DNA from: Microbacterium salsuginis
GTDB lineage: Bacteria > Actinomycetota > Actinomycetes > Actinomycetales > Microbacteriaceae
DNA: 64,000 nucleotides
Direction of reading: 5' to 3'
Assembly (NCBI RefSeq): GCF_012524205.1
Contig: NZ_JABACI010000001.1
Location: 372,001-436,000, forward strand
Below the pieces are notes generated by a model, which worked only from the letters and a program-made list of their open reading frames with translations, searched no databases and was not told the origin of the DNA. Below, piece by piece: positions 34,678 to 42,630 of this stretch (the stretch's first letter is position 1; each line of letters starts with the position of its first letter). A program made the position numbers and the translations under genes.

Positions 34678-34984
34678 GGGGCGACTCCTCCACGATCTCG
34701 AGCTTCGGCGGCGACGTCGGTCCGACGGGATCCGTCGCCTCCGTCTCGCCTGCAGCTCGCACCGGTTTCGGTGCCGGCCTCGGCGCGGCCGCGCGCTCGA
34801 GCTTCGTCACCGCCGAGTCGTATAGCCGCAGCAGATTCAGCGGCGCCTCTTCGGGGCCGGCCTTGTCCATGCGCCGCGCAAGATTCCGCGCCATGTCGAT
34901 AAGCGCGGCGTGCACACCGTCCTCCGCCAGCCCGCCCGCCCGAATGGTCCGATTCACCGCCACCAGGCACGCACGAGACGCCAT
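34637..34984 (-). CDS. terS: Terminase small subunit
   Basis: A 115-residue protein. The N-terminal helical part (CLVAVNRTIRAGGLAEDGVH) and central helix are followed by a Pro-rich linker and basic tail (PLDRIRRDKARAA). Position immediately before terL and a strong GAGGAGG SD support the call. It would recognise the packaging site, probably nearby. Confidence 0.75.
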   Translation of the reverse strand: MASRACLVAVNRTIRAGGLAEDGVHAALIDMARNLARRMDKAGPEEAPLNLLRLYDSAVTKLERAAAPRPAPKPVRAAGETEATDPVGPTSPPKLEIVEESPLDRIRRDKARAAG

Positions 34985-35091
34985 CAGACCTCCTCGGAGG
35001 GGGTGGAATCCGCCGATCAGACGCGGGGGGAGAGGATCACTCCCCCGGTGAGTGGTCCGCCCCCAGGGTCGATGTCTGAATTTTCTGCGGG
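34985..35091. other. Candidate cos/packaging region
   Basis: This 107-bp gap holds G-runs (GCGGGGGG), C-runs and a CACTC-N7-GAGTG inverted repeat at 35038-35054, upstream of the terminase pair. Cos sites lie beside terS in many such phages. I cannot place a cut site. Confidence 0.3.
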
Positions 35092-35622
35092 CTACGCGAA
35101 TGGGTTCGTGAGGGCGAGGCGGAGGCGCCGCACGCGGTGCCTCTGGGGTGGCTGCTGCCACGTGATGAGGGCATCGGCGTGAGCCGGCCAGGTGACGCTT
35201 CGAGTGTCGTTGTAATGACCGGTTAGAGGATTGGACTCAAGCTCGCCGTGTCCGGGGACCGTGATGGAGCTCCTGAGGGACTCGCCCGGCTCGAGCTTCG
35301 CAGTCACGATCTCGCGTGAGGCGTTCGGGGCTCCTGTAATGGTGAGACGTACGTTGTACGCAGGGCCATCTCCGATGTTCCAGAGCTCGACGGGCAGCCC
35401 AACCTCACCATCGCGGTTCGTCCACCAGTTGCCGCTGGGCTGTGACGCCTCCACCCTGAAGAACGGCTGCGGACGTTCTGCCCGGGCGACGGCGAGCCCG
35501 ATCAGAGACGCGACGAGCGCGCCGATGATCGTTGCAATGAGGGTTGCCCAGAACGCGTTCCAGTCGAACCCTGACATGGCGTCGGCAATGCGGTCGAGCT
35601 GGCAGGCGATCGTACAATCCAC
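35092..35622 (-). CDS. Membrane-anchored protein with extracytoplasmic Ig-like domain
   Basis: A 176-residue protein. One membrane segment (residues about 25-47, ATLIATIIGALVASLIGLAV) and a following beta-rich region (GLPVELWNIGDGPAYNVRLT) resembling an NEAT- or Ig-like fold. It lies between HNH and terS, where no structural gene is expected. It could be a lysogenic conversion or exclusion protein. Not recognised as a known family. Confidence 0.55.
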   Translation of the reverse strand: MDCTIACQLDRIADAMSGFDWNAFWATLIATIIGALVASLIGLAVARAERPQPFFRVEASQPSGNWWTNRDGEVGLPVELWNIGDGPAYNVRLTITGAPNASREIVTAKLEPGESLRSSITVPGHGELESNPLTGHYNDTRSVTWPAHADALITWQQPPQRHRVRRLRLALTNPFA

Positions 35623-35647
35623 AGCGGCACTCTATGACCTCCCCCGG

Positions 35648-35947
35648 TCATGCCCACTGGCGGGACGGGATGCCGAGGTCGACGACGGGTGATCCGTTGC
35701 CGCGTTCGCGGTTGCATCCGGCGTGCGATGGTCGCTTGTTCTCCGGGTCTTCCTGCAGGTGGGGGTGTGTGGAGACGGGCCAGAAGTGGTCTTCCTGGAA
35801 GCGGTCGTCGTTGCCGTAGTCGTCCCATGCGGCCGCGTAGTCGATCGGGAGGTCGCAGATCCAGCAGGGCTCGTCGTTCGCCTCGCACTGGGCGCGGAAG
35901 TCGACACGCTGCTTGTGCTGCCGGCGGGTGTTGGTTCTGGCTCCCAT
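35648..35947 (-). CDS. HNH endonuclease (packaging-associated)
   Basis: A 99-residue HNH nuclease. The Cys pair CWIC, the HNH motif DHFWPVS and the following SHAGCNRERGNG with Cys and Asn are clear. HNH genes next to terminase are needed for cos cleavage and packaging in many cos-type siphoviruses. Start ATG follows a GGAG SD. Confidence 0.88.
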   Translation of the reverse strand: MGARTNTRRQHKQRVDFRAQCEANDEPCWICDLPIDYAAAWDDYGNDDRFQEDHFWPVSTHPHLQEDPENKRPSHAGCNRERGNGSPVVDLGIPSRQWA

Positions 35948-35968
35948 GGGGTCTCCGTCGGGGCTGGC

Positions 35969-36219
35969 AGGGCGCAGTTTGCGGCGATTTCAGGTTGTGC
36001 GTGCCCTGCGCGCGTATAACTCGGTCCCTTAGTAACTAATCAAAGAGCTGTGACGATTGAGAAAACTGCGCCCTACGGCGCCCTGTAGGGGTGAAACCCG
36101 CGGAATTACGCGGGAATCAGAGGGTCAGGTTGCTGTTTTGAACTGCGCCCTAACTGCGCCCTGTCGTTGAAACTGCGCCCTGGCTGATCGGGGGCAGGGC
36201 GCAGTTTCAGGGCGCAGTT
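35969..36219. repeat. Cluster of seven perfect AACTGCGCCCT 11-mers
   Basis: Forward copies start at 36064, 36141, 36152 and 36171. Reverse copies (AGGGCGCAGTT) start at 35969, 36196 and 36209. Six fall in 156 bp. Neighbouring forward and reverse copies at 36171 and 36196 make a hairpin with a 13-bp stem, and a CCCGCG-N6-CGCGGG inverted repeat lies at 36097-36114. The region between 35948 and 36250 has no gene. It is likely a protein-binding array: packaging, replication or repressor sites. Confidence 0.85.
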
Positions 36220-36250
36220 TGCGGACGGCTCGTGCGAGCGGTTCCGGTGG

Positions 36251-36463
36251 CTATACCTGGCTGCTCTGTTCTGCTGTGCGTAGGGCGTCGATGCCTTCGG
36301 TGAGCTGCGCGATCTTGGCCTGAAGGAAGGCGCGGCGCTCCTGCAGGAGTTGTCGTTGGGCGTCGGCGGTGGCGATGTCGGTGTCGAGCTGGGTGACGTC
36401 GGCGATGGCTTTCTTGCGTTCGCTTTCCAGCGACATGCGGGATGCGCTCAGTCCGTCGCTCAT
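36251..36463 (-). CDS. Small coiled-coil protein
   Basis: A 70-residue protein, nearly all coiled coil (ESERKKAIADVTQLDTDI then QLLQERRAFLQAKIAQL). ATG after GAGGAG. It sits beside the 11-mer array; it could be a binding partner or regulator, but nothing proves this. Confidence 0.6.
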   Translation of the reverse strand: MSDGLSASRMSLESERKKAIADVTQLDTDIATADAQRQLLQERRAFLQAKIAQLTEGIDALRTAEQSSQV

Positions 36464-36823
36464 TCGTCTCCTCGGTCGCGGTGGGCTGTGTGCGGGGCGC
36501 CGGCGGTGTTGGCCGGTCGGCGCCCCGCGGGGCGGTGCAGGTGCTCCTCGCCCGAGGAATCGGCGGGCGTCGTGGGAGTCCTTCGCGGCGTGCATCGTGC
36601 CCGCGTTGACACCGGCTGGCGTCCCGGCCGGGAGGAGCCTGCGGGGTGCTGCTCGTACTCCCGGCCGGGGTTGCTGTGGGGAATGACGAGAGCCCCGGGA
36701 GCGGTGGTCGCTCGGTCAGGGCTCTCGTGCTTGGTGTTGTTGCCGACACCTGTACAACCATGACGTTAGGGGCGGCAAGTACTCCTGCGTCAACTGCGAC
36801 GCGCTGATTCGTTTCGGCGTGTC
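36464..36823. other. Non-coding gap with inverted repeats
   Basis: No convincing gene in 360 bp. A 10-bp inverted repeat (acgagagccc at 36686-36695, gggctctcgt at 36719-36728) may be a terminator after the integrase. Two CCCGGCCGGG-like palindromes lie at about 36625 and 36660. Confidence 0.5.
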
Positions 36824-37987
36824 TTAACTGAGGAGCTTCGCGAGTACTGGGCCGGCTGCGGGGCCACGGTGCACTTCGTCGGCGTAGTGCGCCTTGGTGG
36901 TCTTCTCGTCTTCGTGTCCGAGTTGGTCTTTGGCTGCTGCGATGCCGAGCTCGTTGCGGATGACGGTGGCGACGGTCTTGCGGAAGCTCTTCGGCGTCAC
37001 GCCCGCGAATGGGGTGTCTCGGAGGGCGGCGCGCCAGACGGTGCGGTAGTTGTTCGGGTGGCGGAAGGTGCCGACGGCGGAGGGGAACACGAATTCGGAG
37101 AAGGATGCGACGCGGCGACGGAGGAGCATCTCGACGATGGGGTCTGGGAGCTCGAGCTCGCGGTAGCCGGCGTCTGACTTGGTGAACTCCTGGACGAAGA
37201 ACTTCTCGTCGCGGTCTTGTGCGATGGTGCGGCGGATGGTGACGACCTGGGCGGTGAGGTCGAGGACGTCCCACTGCAGTGCGAGGAGCTCGCCGGTACG
37301 GACGCCGGATCCGATGATCATGTCGGTGCTGTCGAGGAGGTCGCTGGCGCGCGGTTGTCGGCGGCGGCGGTCGCCTTCCTCGCGCGGTTCGGTGCCGGCG
37401 TCCCACATCTCGAAGCGGGTACGGATGCCGCGGATCACGTCGGCGTCGGGGGCTGCTGCGCGGCCGCGTCGCTTCGGCTTCTCCGGCGCGGGCACGTCGA
37501 CCATGGGGTTCGGTTTGACGGCGCCGTGTCGTGAGGCGAGGGCGAACATGCCGCGCAGGACGACGTGAGCGGTGGTGGCGGTGCCTGGCCCGGATGCCTT
37601 GGTGACGGCGGTGATGAACCGGTCGAGGCGTGGGACGGTGACTTCCTTGAGTCGCACGGAGCCGAGGCCGGGTTTGATGTGGTTCTGGATCGCCTTGCCG
37701 TAGATGCGCAGGGACCCCTCGGCGAGCTTGCCCTTCGAGTCGATCCACTTCTCTGCGAGCTGCTCGACGGTGGAGTCGGGTGAGAGGTCGTCGCTGGCTG
37801 GCGCGAGCTGCTGCTTCAGCGCCTTGATGAGGTTGCGTTCGGCTTCGGCGGGCGTCTTGCCTTGCCGCTGCATCGGACGGGTGCGGCCGTCGGAGCCGCG
37901 GTAGTTGGCGATCGCGGTGGGCTTCCCGTCGACGGTGGTGCGGCGGATCTTGCCCCACGTCTCGAGCTCGAGTGGCGGCCTAGGCAT
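36824..37987 (-). CDS. int: Tyrosine recombinase (integrase)
   Basis: A 387-residue phage integrase. An N-terminal arm-type DNA-binding part (about 1-55), a SAM-like core-binding domain (about 60-170) and the catalytic domain are seen. Catalytic residues: the Arg in GSGVRTGELL, the late pattern SFRKTVATVI, GHEDEKTTKAHY with the His and nucleophilic Tyr. The position usually His in HxxR is Lys here (PKSFRKT). It overlaps the ImmA-like gene by 8 nt. It would integrate into tRNA-Thr. Confidence 0.92.
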   Translation of the reverse strand: MPRPPLELETWGKIRRTTVDGKPTAIANYRGSDGRTRPMQRQGKTPAEAERNLIKALKQQLAPASDDLSPDSTVEQLAEKWIDSKGKLAEGSLRIYGKAIQNHIKPGLGSVRLKEVTVPRLDRFITAVTKASGPGTATTAHVVLRGMFALASRHGAVKPNPMVDVPAPEKPKRRGRAAAPDADVIRGIRTRFEMWDAGTEPREEGDRRRRQPRASDLLDSTDMIIGSGVRTGELLALQWDVLDLTAQVVTIRRTIAQDRDEKFFVQEFTKSDAGYRELELPDPIVEMLLRRRVASFSEFVFPSAVGTFRHPNNYRTVWRAALRDTPFAGVTPKSFRKTVATVIRNELGIAAAKDQLGHEDEKTTKAHYADEVHRGPAAGPVLAKLLS

Positions 37988-38414
37988 AGGAGCTCCTGTA
38001 GTGCCATTGGTTGATGCCCATGCGGGGGCGGACGTAAGTGACGCCGCGGAGCCGGGTGAGGCAGTGCTCCTGGTAGACGACGACCAGGTCGGGGGTGACG
38101 CGCAGCTCCTCGGCGATCGACGCGACGTCGTGCGTGATTCGCTCGAGCTCGGCGTACCGGGCGGGGTCGATCAGGAGGCGGGCTGCGAAGGCGTCGGCTG
38201 CGCGCTCGCTGCGCGGGTCTTCCTCGCAGTTGTGGCCGTGGTGGTCGTGGCCGAGCTCGTGGGCGAGGACGACGCGACGCTCGATCGGGGTGAGGTTGAA
38301 GTCATAGACCACCTGGCGGCGTTCGGCGTCGTAGTAGCCGCGGTACGGAGCCGGCAGATGTGCGACGTGCACGGTCACCCCCTGCCGCGCGGCGTACGCA
38401 ATCAGCTCACGCAA
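37980..38414 (-). CDS. ImmA/IrrE-type metallopeptidase
   Basis: A 144-residue protein with the zinc motif HELGHDHHGH and a downstream Glu-rich pair (ERAADAFAARLLI), characteristic of the ImmA/IrrE (M78) family. Such proteins cleave or inactivate phage repressors in response to signals. It lies beside the repressor and integrase, so it probably controls induction. Confidence 0.85.
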   Translation of the reverse strand: MRELIAYAARQGVTVHVAHLPAPYRGYYDAERRQVVYDFNLTPIERRVVLAHELGHDHHGHNCEEDPRSERAADAFAARLLIDPARYAELERITHDVASIAEELRVTPDLVVVYQEHCLTRLRGVTYVRPRMGINQWHYRSSYA

Positions 38415-38467
38415 TCGATCCCCCTCGAATGTGCAACGCGCACCAGCCTCCGCGAGACCGCCGACAT

Positions 38468-38971
38468 TCAGTCGGCAGGGTCCCCGCCGACGCGCGGCTT
38501 CTTGTCTGCGGCACGCTTCTCCGGCAGGTCTTTCTTGGCGATGCGACCGATGTAGGGGATCTCGTCCTCGGGCTTCGGGGCGGCCTTCTCGTCGAGCACC
38601 TCCTGGATCAGCTCGGAACTGATCGGCTCGGTGAGCGCCTCGGTGGCGCTGCCTGCTTCGATACGCCGGACGATCTCCTTGGAGAGCTCGAGGTCGGTGT
38701 ACTCATCCAACCCGTACGCCTTGGGCACGCTCGTGCTGGCGAGGTCGTCGGTGGTGAGGTAGCCCGTCGCGATGAGAGCGAATACCGGGCTCTGCCCCAG
38801 CTTCCGAGCGACGGCCACGATCGTGTCCGCGTCGGGGCGCTGAGTTTTCCCGCTGAGCCACCTGCTCACAGTGGCATCGTTCTGGCCGAGTGCGACGGCG
38901 AGGTCTGCCTGTGAGAGGTCCGGCGCTGCGCGCTTCAGGTACTCACTCCATGGTGTCGGTGATGTAGCCAC
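38468..38971 (-). CDS. Phage immunity repressor (HTH)
   Basis: A 167-residue protein. HTH XRE at residues about 15-65 (DLSQADLAVALGQNDATVS then RWLSGKTQRP). The C-terminal half (VFALIATGYLTTDDLAST) to an acidic-basic tail is probably the dimer part. Start GTG at 38971; the other frame starts overlap operators. It is divergent from a Cro-like gene, with palindromic operators between them. Confidence 0.82.
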   Translation of the reverse strand: MATSPTPWSEYLKRAAPDLSQADLAVALGQNDATVSRWLSGKTQRPDADTIVAVARKLGQSPVFALIATGYLTTDDLASTSVPKAYGLDEYTDLELSKEIVRRIEAGSATEALTEPISSELIQEVLDEKAAPKPEDEIPYIGRIAKKDLPEKRAADKKPRVGGDPAD

Positions 38972-38981
38972 ACCCCCGAGT

Positions 38982-38997
38982 ATTGCATGTCTGCAAT
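38982..38997. promoter_or_regulatory. Operator candidate ATTGCA-N4-TGCAAT
   Basis: An inverted repeat ATTGCATGTCTGCAAT right before the repressor start (11 bp upstream). A second copy of the half-sites is at 39049-39067. Both lie in the switch gap and fit repressor/Cro operators. Confidence 0.6.
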
Positions 38998-39048
38998 GAC
39001 TTTGCATCCGCGTTGCCGCAAGATTCCGCGGATTCCCGGTTAGACACG

Positions 39049-39067
39049 ATTGCAGGAGAGTTGCAAT
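39049..39067. promoter_or_regulatory. Operator candidate ATTGCA-N7-TGCAAT overlapping cro start
   Basis: Half-sites ATTGCA and TGCAAT flank the AGGAGAG SD of the rightward gene and reach into its ATG. A repressor bound here would block rightward initiation directly. Confidence 0.55.
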
Positions 39068-39365
39068 GCCGCAGGTTCTGCGTATGGTTACTCGCATGCA
39101 GGAACTTGACACCAATGCAGGAGAGCCCAAGACCTGGCTGCGCCGCGACAAGCTGAACGACCTCCGGAAGGCCAATGGCATCCAGACCGAGGCCGAGCTT
39201 GCGCGGATTATCGGCGTCTCTCCTGAGACGCTCTGGCGCGTCTCGACGCGTAAGCAGCCGGCCTCGGGCGACTTCATCGCTCGTGCCCTGATCGCGTTTC
39301 CTCACGCGTCGTTCGAGGTGCTGTTCGAGGTCACCGCCAACAAGCCGGTCGCGGCGGTGGCGTGA
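39066..39365 (+). CDS. Cro-like HTH regulator
   Basis: A 99-residue protein. HTH core at about 45-80 (TEAELARIIGVSPETLWRVS). ATG at 39066 has the SD GGAGAG; ATG at 39096 is an alternative with no SD. It is the first gene of the rightward early transcript, opposite the repressor, the usual cro position. Confidence 0.75.
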   Translation: MPQVLRMVTRMQELDTNAGEPKTWLRRDKLNDLRKANGIQTEAELARIIGVSPETLWRVSTRKQPASGDFIARALIAFPHASFEVLFEVTANKPVAAVA

Positions 39366-39559
39366 TGTCCGGTCGGTGGCTGACGCCTGTTCAGGTGTCG
39401 GAGCGGACCGGGTTCTCGGTCAAGACGCTCGCGAACTGGCGGTCGAAGACTCGGGCGGGTGAGCCGACCGGTCCCGCGTTCGTGAAGGCCGGTGCACTCA
39501 TCCGCTACGACTCGGACGCCGTCGCCGAGTGGCAGCAGACGTTCGAGGCGGTGGCCTGA
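39365..39559 (+). CDS. xis: Excisionase-like MerR/HTH protein
   Basis: A 64-residue protein (MSGRWLTPVQVSERTGFSVK) with a winged helix typical of excisionase-family HTH_17 domains. ATG overlaps the previous stop. It may act with the integrase in excision or as a DNA-binding early regulator. Confidence 0.7.
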   Translation: MSGRWLTPVQVSERTGFSVKTLANWRSKTRAGEPTGPAFVKAGALIRYDSDAVAEWQQTFEAVA

Positions 39560-39843
39560 TGCGCGCGCTGCTCGCCTGGATCGCGTTCGTCGCCGGCGTC
39601 CTGTTCATCGTCGTCGACGTCGTCCGCCTCAGCATCACGGGCCTGTTCCTGCTCGGCGTCGTGCTGCTAGTCGTCTGGGCCTGGGGCATCGACGCCTTCC
39701 GGGCCAGCTTCTGGATCGCCCCGATCGACGGATCGCACCCCGACGCGCTCGGGTCCCTCGACTTACTCGAGCGTCACGGCGTCCGCCGTCCCGACGTATC
39801 CGCTCCCGCCGGGGACGCCAACTCCCCCGACACCGCGACGTAA
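39559..39843 (+). CDS. Two-span membrane protein
   Basis: A 94-residue protein with two hydrophobic segments (about 2-22 and 29-47, LLAWIAFVAGVLFIVVDVVR and LFLLGVVLLVVWAWGI) and a soluble tail. ATG overlaps the previous stop (TGATG). Early membrane proteins in this position often exclude superinfecting phage; here that is a guess. Confidence 0.6.
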   Translation: MRALLAWIAFVAGVLFIVVDVVRLSITGLFLLGVVLLVVWAWGIDAFRASFWIAPIDGSHPDALGSLDLLERHGVRRPDVSAPAGDANSPDTAT

Positions 39844-39930
39844 TCCCGACCGTCGCCGCGTCTCCGGCGGGCCTCACCCAGACCCCATCCCCCACCACCT
39901 CACCGAATCACCGATCTAACAGGAGTCAGC

Positions 39931-41271
39931 ATGTCCACCACCGCCATCGTGCGCGTCGATCCGAAGACACTGCTCATCGGTCCCAACGTTCGCAAGGAGG
40001 TCACGCTCCGCAAGGAGTTCGTGGCATCCGTCCAGCAGCACGGCATCCTCGTGCCGATCATCGCCCAGCAGACCGCTGACGGTCTTGAGGTTGTCGACGG
40101 GCAGATGCGCACTCTCGCTGCCGTCGACGCTGACCTCACCGAAGTCCCGGTGTTCGTGCAGCCGGCGATCGTCGACGAGGCGTCCCGCATTGTCGAGCAG
40201 ATCGTCGTCAACGAGGACCGGGCGGGCCTGACCACGACCGATCACGTTGCGGCGATCGCGCAGCTCGCTCTCGACTTCAAGCTGCCTGCTGCCGAGATCG
40301 CGAAGCGCACGGGTGCGACGAAGACTCAGGTGGCCGCGGTCGTCACGGCCTCGAAGTCCCCGCACGCTACCGCCGCGATCGGCCAGGAAGGCGTGACGCT
40401 TGAGCTCGCCGCCAAGATCGCCGAGGCGGGGCTCAGCAAAGCCGACACGAAGCGGGTCATCGAGGCGCGGTGGAACAAGGACCACGCGTTGCAGCAGATC
40501 CTGGACGAGCGCGCGGCCGCGGCACGTACGAAGGAGCTCGAGAAGGAGACGAAGGCCGCCGGTGTCGCAATCGCGGCAAAGCCGTCGACGGGCGACTACT
40601 ACGCCAAGGAGAAGAACAAGCACCTGTTCCTCGACCAGCTCGTTGACAGGGCCACCGACAAACCGATCGCCCTCGCGGAGCACGCCGACTGCCCTGGCCA
40701 CGCTGCCTACGTCGGCGTGCGCGGCTACAACGGAAAGGTCGAGGTCCACTACCTCTGCACCGACCCTGCCAAGAACGGCCACCGCGATAAGAACCGCGCC
40801 GCCCCGACGAAGCTCACTCCGGCCGAGCGTGAGCAGAAGCAGCTCGAGAAGGCCCGTGCCGAGCAGTGGCTCTCAGTCACGACGGTGCGCACGACGTGGG
40901 TCCGCGAGCAGCTCCTCACCCGCCGCACGATGCCGACCGGGTGGGACCTGTTCCTGCTACACGACCTCACCGAGACGCACGCACGAGCCTGGGGGCAGTG
41001 GCAGAAGCTGGCGCTCGAGCTGTTGCAGCGCCCCGCAGCCGAGGACGACTGGTATCCCGCGCGCACCCTCGCGGCGTGGGCGGCCGAGAAGCCAATCAAC
41101 GCGGCCCGCGCCGCTCTGGCTTCGGTAATCGCTCGTCACGAGGCGGAGCTCGGTGTGAAGGGCGGCTGGTCGAAGGTCTCGCCCGTCTATCTGCGGCTGC
41201 TCGCCGAGTGGGGCTACGGCCTTAGCGAGATCGAGCAGGCGATCGTCGACGCCGCGGGAGCGGACGCGTGA
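39931..41271 (+). CDS. ParB/Srx-domain protein (early)
   Basis: A 446-residue protein. N-terminal ParB-like nuclease domain (about 8-95; VVDGQMRTLAAV carries the family's Gly/Arg site), then an HTH stretch (LPAAEIAKRTGATKTQ). The rest is charged and helical, with a Cys/His part (HADCPGHA, YLCTDPAKNGH). SD ACAGGAG. In actinophages such proteins are probable nucleases or partition factors. Confidence 0.82.
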   Translation: MSTTAIVRVDPKTLLIGPNVRKEVTLRKEFVASVQQHGILVPIIAQQTADGLEVVDGQMRTLAAVDADLTEVPVFVQPAIVDEASRIVEQIVVNEDRAGLTTTDHVAAIAQLALDFKLPAAEIAKRTGATKTQVAAVVTASKSPHATAAIGQEGVTLELAAKIAEAGLSKADTKRVIEARWNKDHALQQILDERAAAARTKELEKETKAAGVAIAAKPSTGDYYAKEKNKHLFLDQLVDRATDKPIALAEHADCPGHAAYVGVRGYNGKVEVHYLCTDPAKNGHRDKNRAAPTKLTPAEREQKQLEKARAEQWLSVTTVRTTWVREQLLTRRTMPTGWDLFLLHDLTETHARAWGQWQKLALELLQRPAAEDDWYPARTLAAWAAEKPINAARAALASVIARHEAELGVKGGWSKVSPVYLRLLAEWGYGLSEIEQAIVDAAGADA

Positions 41272-41462
41272 GCCGGCTGCAGCTGCGCACACCGGCGGTG
41301 CTCCGCCGCCGCCCGTTCCACGCACGGCGCGCCGTCGCTCACGACGCACCCATGGAGTACTCGACGAAGCCGGTCGCGCCCCGCTGGCTCGTGATCGGTA
41401 CCGGCATCCTCGGCGCCGGCGTCCTCGTCGAGATCCTCATCGGTCTGGCGGTGCTCGCATGA
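41268..41462 (+). CDS. Small single-span membrane protein
   Basis: A 64-residue protein with a basic N-terminus and one hydrophobic C-terminal segment (LVIGTGILGAGVLVEILIGL). GTG overlaps the ParB-like stop, while an internal ATG at MEYSTKP is an alternative. Overlap with both neighbours suggests real translation. Confidence 0.5.
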   Translation: MSRLQLRTPAVLRRRPFHARRAVAHDAPMEYSTKPVAPRWLVIGTGILGAGVLVEILIGLAVLA

Positions 41463-41995
41463 TCGCGGTGGGCCTGGACCCGTCGCTGACCTGCACCGGC
41501 GTCGCGGTGATCGACACCGAGGGCGGCGCTCTCACTCGGCGCATCGTGTCGCCAAACCTCGGGACCACGCTGCTCGCTCGCCGTGAGCGTCTCCGCCGCG
41601 CGATCGCCGGCGTCCTCAACTCGGTGCCCGCTCGCGTCGACGTGACGCTCATCGAGGTCCCGAACTCGACAAAGCAGCACGGCGCGCACGGCGAGCGGAT
41701 GGCCCTCTACTGGTGGCTCGTCGACCAGATGTTCGCCCGCGGCCCCGTCGTCGAGGTTGCCCCTCCGAGCCGCGCGAAGCTCTCGACCGGCAACGGCCGC
41801 GCGAAGAAGGGCGACGTCGTCGCGTCCCTCCGCGCCGCATTCCCGAATGCCCACATCCCCGACGACAACGTCGCGGACGCTCTCGGCCTCGCGTGGGCCG
41901 GCGCCCGCTGGGCCGGCATCCCCACACCCGCCTATCTCCCCGGCCAAGAGGAGGCGCACGCGCGCCTCGCCTGGCCCGCCGGAACCACCCACTGA
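41459..41995 (+). CDS. RuvC-like Holliday junction resolvase
   Basis: A 178-residue RNase H-fold nuclease. The acidic site residues are visible: Asp in GLDPSLTCTG, Glu in TLIEVPNS, and the DD-type DDNVADALGLA near the end. It resolves branched DNA during replication and packaging. Overlaps the preceding gene by 4 nt. Confidence 0.85.
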   Translation: MIAVGLDPSLTCTGVAVIDTEGGALTRRIVSPNLGTTLLARRERLRRAIAGVLNSVPARVDVTLIEVPNSTKQHGAHGERMALYWWLVDQMFARGPVVEVAPPSRAKLSTGNGRAKKGDVVASLRAAFPNAHIPDDNVADALGLAWAGARWAGIPTPAYLPGQEEAHARLAWPAGTTH

Positions 41996-42009
41996 GAGGA
42001 ATCACCCAC

Positions 42010-42627
42010 ATGGTCAAGCTCGCCCCGTCGCTCCCGAAGGAGTACGACGACAACGGCCTCGAGTCCAACACTCGTCACCTGCTCAACATCTATCCGAAGC
42101 AGGAGTACGTGCCCGTCGTCGCGCTCGTGCGCACGAAGGAAATCACGCAGACCGAGAACTTCGAGCGCGTCCCGAAGGTGGAGATCGTCCACATCGAGAT
42201 CGCGGTCGACGCCGACGACCAAGAGGACGTGCGCGACCTCATCCAGCGACTCCACGACGGTCGTGTGCAGCACATCAAGCAACCCCTGGATCTGCCCGAC
42301 ACCGACCCGGAGCCCGCGACACCGCTCGAACTGGAGGCGAGCGTCGGCGAGTACTCGATCGAGATCTCCGACGAAGCGCCCGGGGTGTTCGGCCTCTCGC
42401 TCGTTGCGGCGTCAGGCGCCCACGTGCTCGACCGTCACGCCCTACCTCGTGCCGAGTACGGGGAGATCCTGCCCGGTGCGCACACCCTGCATCTGCTCGA
42501 GCCTGCGCTCGGGGAGCTAGTGCGGCAGCTGATTGGCGAGTACGAGCAGGGCTTCGCCGTCAGCGAGGACGACGTCGTTGTGGACGCCGAGCTCGTCGAC
42601 GAGACCACCACCACTGAGGAGGACTGA
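42010..42627 (+). CDS. Early hypothetical protein
   Basis: A 205-residue protein (MVKLAPSLPKEYDDNGLESN). Mixed alpha/beta sequence with acidic Thr/Glu tail. SD AGAGGAAT. No recognised family; it precedes recombination genes. Confidence 0.65.
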   Translation: MVKLAPSLPKEYDDNGLESNTRHLLNIYPKQEYVPVVALVRTKEITQTENFERVPKVEIVHIEIAVDADDQEDVRDLIQRLHDGRVQHIKQPLDLPDTDPEPATPLELEASVGEYSIEISDEAPGVFGLSLVAASGAHVLDRHALPRAEYGEILPGAHTLHLLEPALGELVRQLIGEYEQGFAVSEDDVVVDAELVDETTTTEED

Positions 42628-42630
42628 CCC

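Noticed and set aside
34985-35091. A defined cos cut site
   Set aside because: G/C runs and a short inverted repeat are present, but nothing fixes an overhang; listed only as a candidate region.
36350-36763. A 137-codon plus-strand frame in the gap beside the integrase
   Set aside because: No SD and arginine/glycine-rich content; it is antisense to the coiled-coil gene in part.
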